From Fervidobacterium changbaicum (GTDB lineage: Bacteria; Thermotogota; Thermotogae; Thermotogales; Fervidobacteriaceae): 64,000 nt of DNA. This document shows, piece by piece, positions 63,397 through 64,000 of the stretch. How positions within the stretch are numbered: the first letter of the stretch is position 1; the number at the start of each line of letters is the position of its first letter. The notes below the pieces were generated by a model. It saw nothing but the letters and a program-made list of their open reading frames with translations. It made no database searches and was not told the DNA's origin. The stretch is taken from the NCBI RefSeq assembly GCF_004117075.1, contig NZ_CP026721.1:1364001-1428000 (forward strand). The letters are read 5' to 3'. Both the position numbers and the translations under genes were made by a program.

Positions 63397-64000
63397 CTAC
63401 ATCTCTCTAAGTCTTGGATTGAACACTTCATCCAGTCCGGTGTTCATAAAGTACAGAGCACCAACGATCAAGGTTATCACCAATCCGGGAGTTATCGCCC
63501 ACCACCACATACCTAACTGAATAGCATTCCAAAGCACAGCGTTCTGGAGCATCAATCCTATCGAAATACCCTTTGTTGGCCCCAGTCCTATGAAATCAAG
63601 ACCCACAGCGGCAAGTATCGCACCGCCAAATTGAAGTATGAAGACCATAAACACGTACGACATCATGTTGGGCATTATCTCGTAGAGAATGATTTTCAAA
63701 TGACTCCGACCAGTTATCCTGGCAAGGTTCACGTACTCGCGTACCTTTAATGACAAAGTTTGCGCTCTCACGGCTCGGGCGGTCCATGGCCATGCGGTGA
63801 AACCGATGATAACACTTTGGATGAATATACCCCTGTACGGAAGATAGGAAGCAATGATAATCAACAACGCAAGGGTCGGTACAACAAGAAGTATATTAGT
63901 AACCATCATCAGCAACTCATCGATCCAACCACCTTCGTAACCTGCGAAAAATCCTATAATTAAACCAATCAAAGTGGCCAATCCCCCACCAAGAAACCCT
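63397..64000 (-). CDS. ABC transporter permease, OppC/DppC type (partial, runs off the window)
   Basis: The visible 201 residues are the C-terminal part of a permease: LATLIGLIIGFFAGYEGGWIDE, the EAA loop REYVNLARITGRSHLKIILYE and two final helices, ending FNPRLREM. The frame is open past base 64000 (GFLGGG before LATLIG), so an internal TTG at 63981 is not the start. Binding protein and OppB-type permease are expected further right. Confidence 0.9.
   Translation of the reverse strand, partial: GFLGGGLATLIGLIIGFFAGYEGGWIDELLMMVTNILLVVPTLALLIIIASYLPYRGIFIQSVIIGFTAWPWTARAVRAQTLSLKVREYVNLARITGRSHLKIILYEIMPNMMSYVFMVFILQFGGAILAAVGLDFIGLGPTKGISIGLMLQNAVLWNAIQLGMWWWAITPGLVITLIVGALYFMNTGLDEVFNPRLREM

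Overview
The window looks like a chromosome segment of a thermophilic member of the Thermotogota, most likely Fervidobacterium. The evidence is an A+T-leaning genome rich in AAA/GAA codons, frequent TTG and GTG starts behind strong GGAGG sites, Thermotogales-like proteins (type I pullulanase, IF-2, GH5 endoglucanase, archaeal-like GH1), and IscB/HEARO elements. The genus is an inference; no 16S rRNA lies here.

Layout. 1-2847: end of a CheY-like gene and a secreted pullulanase. 3079-8791: a compact phosphate operon pstS-pstC-pstA-pstB-phoU-regulator-kinase with ATGA overlaps. 8823-10499: a chemoreceptor gene with no convincing start. 10591-14216 (minus): marR, NAD-epimerase, infB. 14534-16987: PEP carboxykinase and peroxiredoxin. 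17061-25061 (minus): glycogen phosphorylase, then hypothetical, YdjM-like, M48 protease, ddl, lacI, cinA. 25183-25419: tRNA-Arg and tRNA-Ser. 25613-31938: an envelope/export cluster followed by two genes each broken by one in-frame TAG, a CotH-family protein and an NSS amino-acid transporter, the latter followed by a 34-residue MetS-type small subunit. 32010-37888 (minus): priA, metF-like, and a PelG-like membrane gene cut in two by an IscB element. 38393-45485: Fe-S protein, dprA, panC, GH31, xseA, xseB, membrane protein. 45770-52355: a complete Opp-type ABC transporter. 52373-55526: an IS1182-family element and a second IscB element. 55491-64000 (mostly minus): a beta-glycan locus (GH130, GH5, LacI regulator, GH1, a second Opp-type transporter) interrupted by an IS110-family element.

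How the genes work together. The Pst system imports phosphate under PhoU and a two-component pair. The right-hand locus reads as beta-glucan/mannan use: a secreted GH5 enzyme cuts polysaccharide, the ABC transporter imports oligosaccharides, GH1 and GH130 degrade them inside, and the LacI regulator probably acts at a perfect inverted repeat just before the GH5 gene. Pullulanase, GH31 glucosidase and glycogen phosphorylase cover alpha-glucans.

The most notable part is the mobile DNA. Removing IscB copy 1 rejoins the PelG-like gene in frame, which fixes the element ends to the base. Copy 2 sits in the last codons of the GH130 gene. Both carry an upstream omega-RNA (HEARO) region. The IS1182 element lies inside what was the bidirectional terminator between the opp operon and the glycan operon, and a perfect 24-bp palindromic repeat now stands on each side. 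The leader of the IS110 element folds into two stem/internal-loop/hairpin units typical of a bridge RNA, and one guide strand matches the right junction over 10 of 10 bases. Upstream of the broken PelG-like gene is a structured minus-strand leader ending in an intrinsic terminator; I do not recognise it as a known riboswitch.
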